DNA from: Loktanella atrilutea
Lineage (GTDB): Bacteria; Pseudomonadota; Alphaproteobacteria; Rhodobacterales; Rhodobacteraceae
Length of the DNA: 64,000 nucleotides
Direction of reading: 5' to 3'
Assembly: GCF_900128995.1 (NCBI RefSeq)
Contig: NZ_FQUE01000002.1
Location: forward strand, 434,001-498,000
Below are positions 62,836 through 64,000 of the stretch, in pieces. Position 1 is the first letter of the stretch. The number at the start of each line of letters is the position of its first letter. The notes under the pieces were generated by a model. It had not been told where the DNA came from. It did no database searches and saw only the letters and a list, made by a program, of their open reading frames with translations. Both the position numbers and the translations under genes were made by a program.

Positions 62836-63741
62836 TCAGCTCCGTTTCAGTTTGGGGTCGAGGGCGTCGCGCAGGCCGTCCCCCATCAGGTTGATCGCAA
62901 GCACGGTCACGAGGATCGCGATGCCCGGAAAGGTGACGACCCACCAGGCGCGCAGGATGAACTCGCGCGCCTCGGCCAGCATGGTGCCCCATTCCGGCGT
63001 CGGCGGCTGCGCCCCCATGCCGAGGAAGCCGAGCGCCGCCGCGTCGAGGATCGCGGTCGAGAACGACAGCGCCGCCTGCACGATGATCGGCGCAAGGCAG
63101 TTCGGCAGCACGGTGACGAACATCAGCCGCCACAGCCCTGCCCCGGCCACCCGGGCCGAGGTGACGTAATCCTTCTGCCGTTCCGAGATCACGCTGGCCC
63201 GGGTCAGCCGGACGTAGTGCGGCTGCAGCACGATCGCGATGGCGATCATCGCGTTGATCAGCGACGGCCCGAGGATCGCGACCAGCACCAGCGCCAGCAG
63301 CAGCGACGGGAAGGCGAGGATGATGTCCATGATCCGCATGACGATCCCGTCGAGCCACTTTGGCGCGAAGCCCGCCAGCAAACCGATCAGGATGCCCCCC
63401 GTCGCGGCGACGGTGACGACCACGATGCCCACGAAGAACGAGAACCGCGCGCCGACGATCAGCCGCGACAGCATGTCCCGTCCCAGCGGATCGGTGCCCA
63501 GGATGAACCGCCAGTCGCCGCCCTCCTGCCAGACGGGCGGCACCAGCGTGTCGCTGCGGAACTGGGCAGTGGCGTCGTGCGGCGCGATCCACGGGCCGAA
63601 GACGGCGAGGATCGCGAAGACGACGAAGATCCACAACCCGATGACGGCGCCACGGTTCTCCCGGAAATAGAACCAGAACTCGCGCAGGCGGCCCGGGCGT
63701 TCGTGAACCATCTCGGCTTCGGCAGAGAGTGCTTCATCCAT
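62836..63741 (-). CDS. dppC: Dipeptide/oligopeptide ABC transporter permease (DppC type)
   Basis: A 301-residue permease with about six helices. The OppC_N region (REFWFYFRENRGAVIGLWIF, about residues 20-45) precedes the binding-protein-dependent transport domain, which includes GTDPLGRDMLSRLIVGARFS (the GTDxLGRDxxSR box of DppC) and a MIAIAIVLQPHYVRLTRASV segment holding the EAA-type coupling region. It forms the membrane channel with DppB and uses DppD/F for energy. It lies 1 base after the dppB stop. Confidence 0.94.
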   Translation of the reverse strand: MDEALSAEAEMVHERPGRLREFWFYFRENRGAVIGLWIFVVFAILAVFGPWIAPHDATAQFRSDTLVPPVWQEGGDWRFILGTDPLGRDMLSRLIVGARFSFFVGIVVVTVAATGGILIGLLAGFAPKWLDGIVMRIMDIILAFPSLLLALVLVAILGPSLINAMIAIAIVLQPHYVRLTRASVISERQKDYVTSARVAGAGLWRLMFVTVLPNCLAPIIVQAALSFSTAILDAAALGFLGMGAQPPTPEWGTMLAEAREFILRAWWVVTFPGIAILVTVLAINLMGDGLRDALDPKLKRS

Positions 63742-63742
63742 C

Positions 63743-64000
63743 TCAGCGCTTCCTGATCTTGGGGTTGATGACGCCGTAGAGCATGTCGACGGTCAGGTTG
63801 ACGATCATCACCATGACGGCGATCAGCAGCAGACCGCCCTGCACCACCGGGTAGTCGCGGCGGAAGATGCTGTCGACCATCCACTTGCCGATGCCCGGCC
63901 AGCTGAAGATCGTCTCGGTCAGGATCGCGCCCGCCAGCAGCGTGCCGACCGACAGGCCGATGACGGTGATGACCGGGATCATGGCGTTGCGCAGGGCGTG
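63743..64000 (-). CDS. dppB: Dipeptide/oligopeptide ABC transporter permease (DppB type), 5' part outside the window
   Basis: Only the last 85 codons are visible. They read HALRNAMIPVITVIGLSVGT, continue with TETIFSWPGIGKWMVDSIFR and a hydrophobic helix, and end MLYGVINPKIRKR, the standard C-terminus of DppB/OppB permeases. It is the upstream partner of dppC in a leftward operon. The start codon and most of the protein lie beyond the right edge. Confidence 0.92.
   Translation of the reverse strand, partial: HALRNAMIPVITVIGLSVGTLLAGAILTETIFSWPGIGKWMVDSIFRRDYPVVQGGLLLIAVMVMIVNLTVDMLYGVINPKIRKR

Overview
The window is one contiguous piece of chromosome from a high-GC alphaproteobacterium, most likely a Rhodobacteraceae (Roseobacter-group) species. 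Pointers are a DUF1013/TrcR cell-cycle regulator, class I lysyl-tRNA synthetase, the alphaproteobacterial Zur-znu arrangement with its operator, a TamA/TamB pair started by GTG and TTG, a YcjX/YcjF pair, and a PyrB/PyrX-type pyrimidine locus. Gene density is high, and 4-bp ATGA/GTGA/TTGA overlaps are frequent. I see no prophage, CRISPR array, intact insertion sequence or rRNA operon; there is one tRNA gene, tRNA-Ser(GCT).

Layout. 1-4.4 kb: end of trcR, a secreted RNase T2, purU, two small VOC proteins, fmt and a secreted CAP protein. 4.5-7.5 kb: zinc uptake, with zur-znuC-znuB diverging from znuA around a palindromic Zur operator. 7.5-17.5 kb: envelope and stress functions (YcjF/YcjX-like pair), truA, and the outer-membrane translocation pair tamA-tamB. 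17.5-21.6 kb: hemerythrin, GST, acs and a DUF218 protein. 21.6-25.3 kb: an outer-membrane-like beta-barrel, a large orphan parallel beta-helix protein and a DUF4864 lipocalin-sized protein. 25.4-31.6 kb: lysS, a TerB-like protein, dacB, nadD and ettA. 31.7-32.8 kb: an unlisted 58-residue membrane peptide and two cspA-type genes that share a leader element. 32.7-40.8 kb: tesA diverging from a ybbA/ybbP-like ABC system, a GGCT-fold protein, gltX, a DHA2 drug exporter and an SH3/DUF1236 protein. 41.0-48.9 kb: nadE, an exported 19-repeat MORN protein, a family-4-like uracil-DNA glycosylase, pyrB, a tail-anchored unknown, a dihydroorotase homologue without its metal ligands, and plsY.

49.0-60.8 kb is the most distinctive part. 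After tRNA-Ser and about 440 bases of gene-poor, visibly more AT-rich DNA comes a self-contained iron-siderophore uptake island. It encodes an outer-membrane receptor, a periplasmic binding protein, two FecCD permeases, an ATPase, a private ExbB, two ExbD paralogues, TonB, and, on the opposite strand, a DUF2218-SIP ferric-siderophore reductase with an ABC half-transporter. No siderophore biosynthesis genes are present, so xenosiderophore use is the likely lifestyle. The two outer promoters of the island share an 11-base word beginning ATTCCTGACTA, which makes it look like one iron regulon. The second ExbD has Asn at the position where its partner has the proton-carrying Asp.

60.9-64.0 kb: a dipeptide/oligopeptide ABC transporter (ATPases DppF and DppD, permease DppC, and the 3' part of DppB running off the window).
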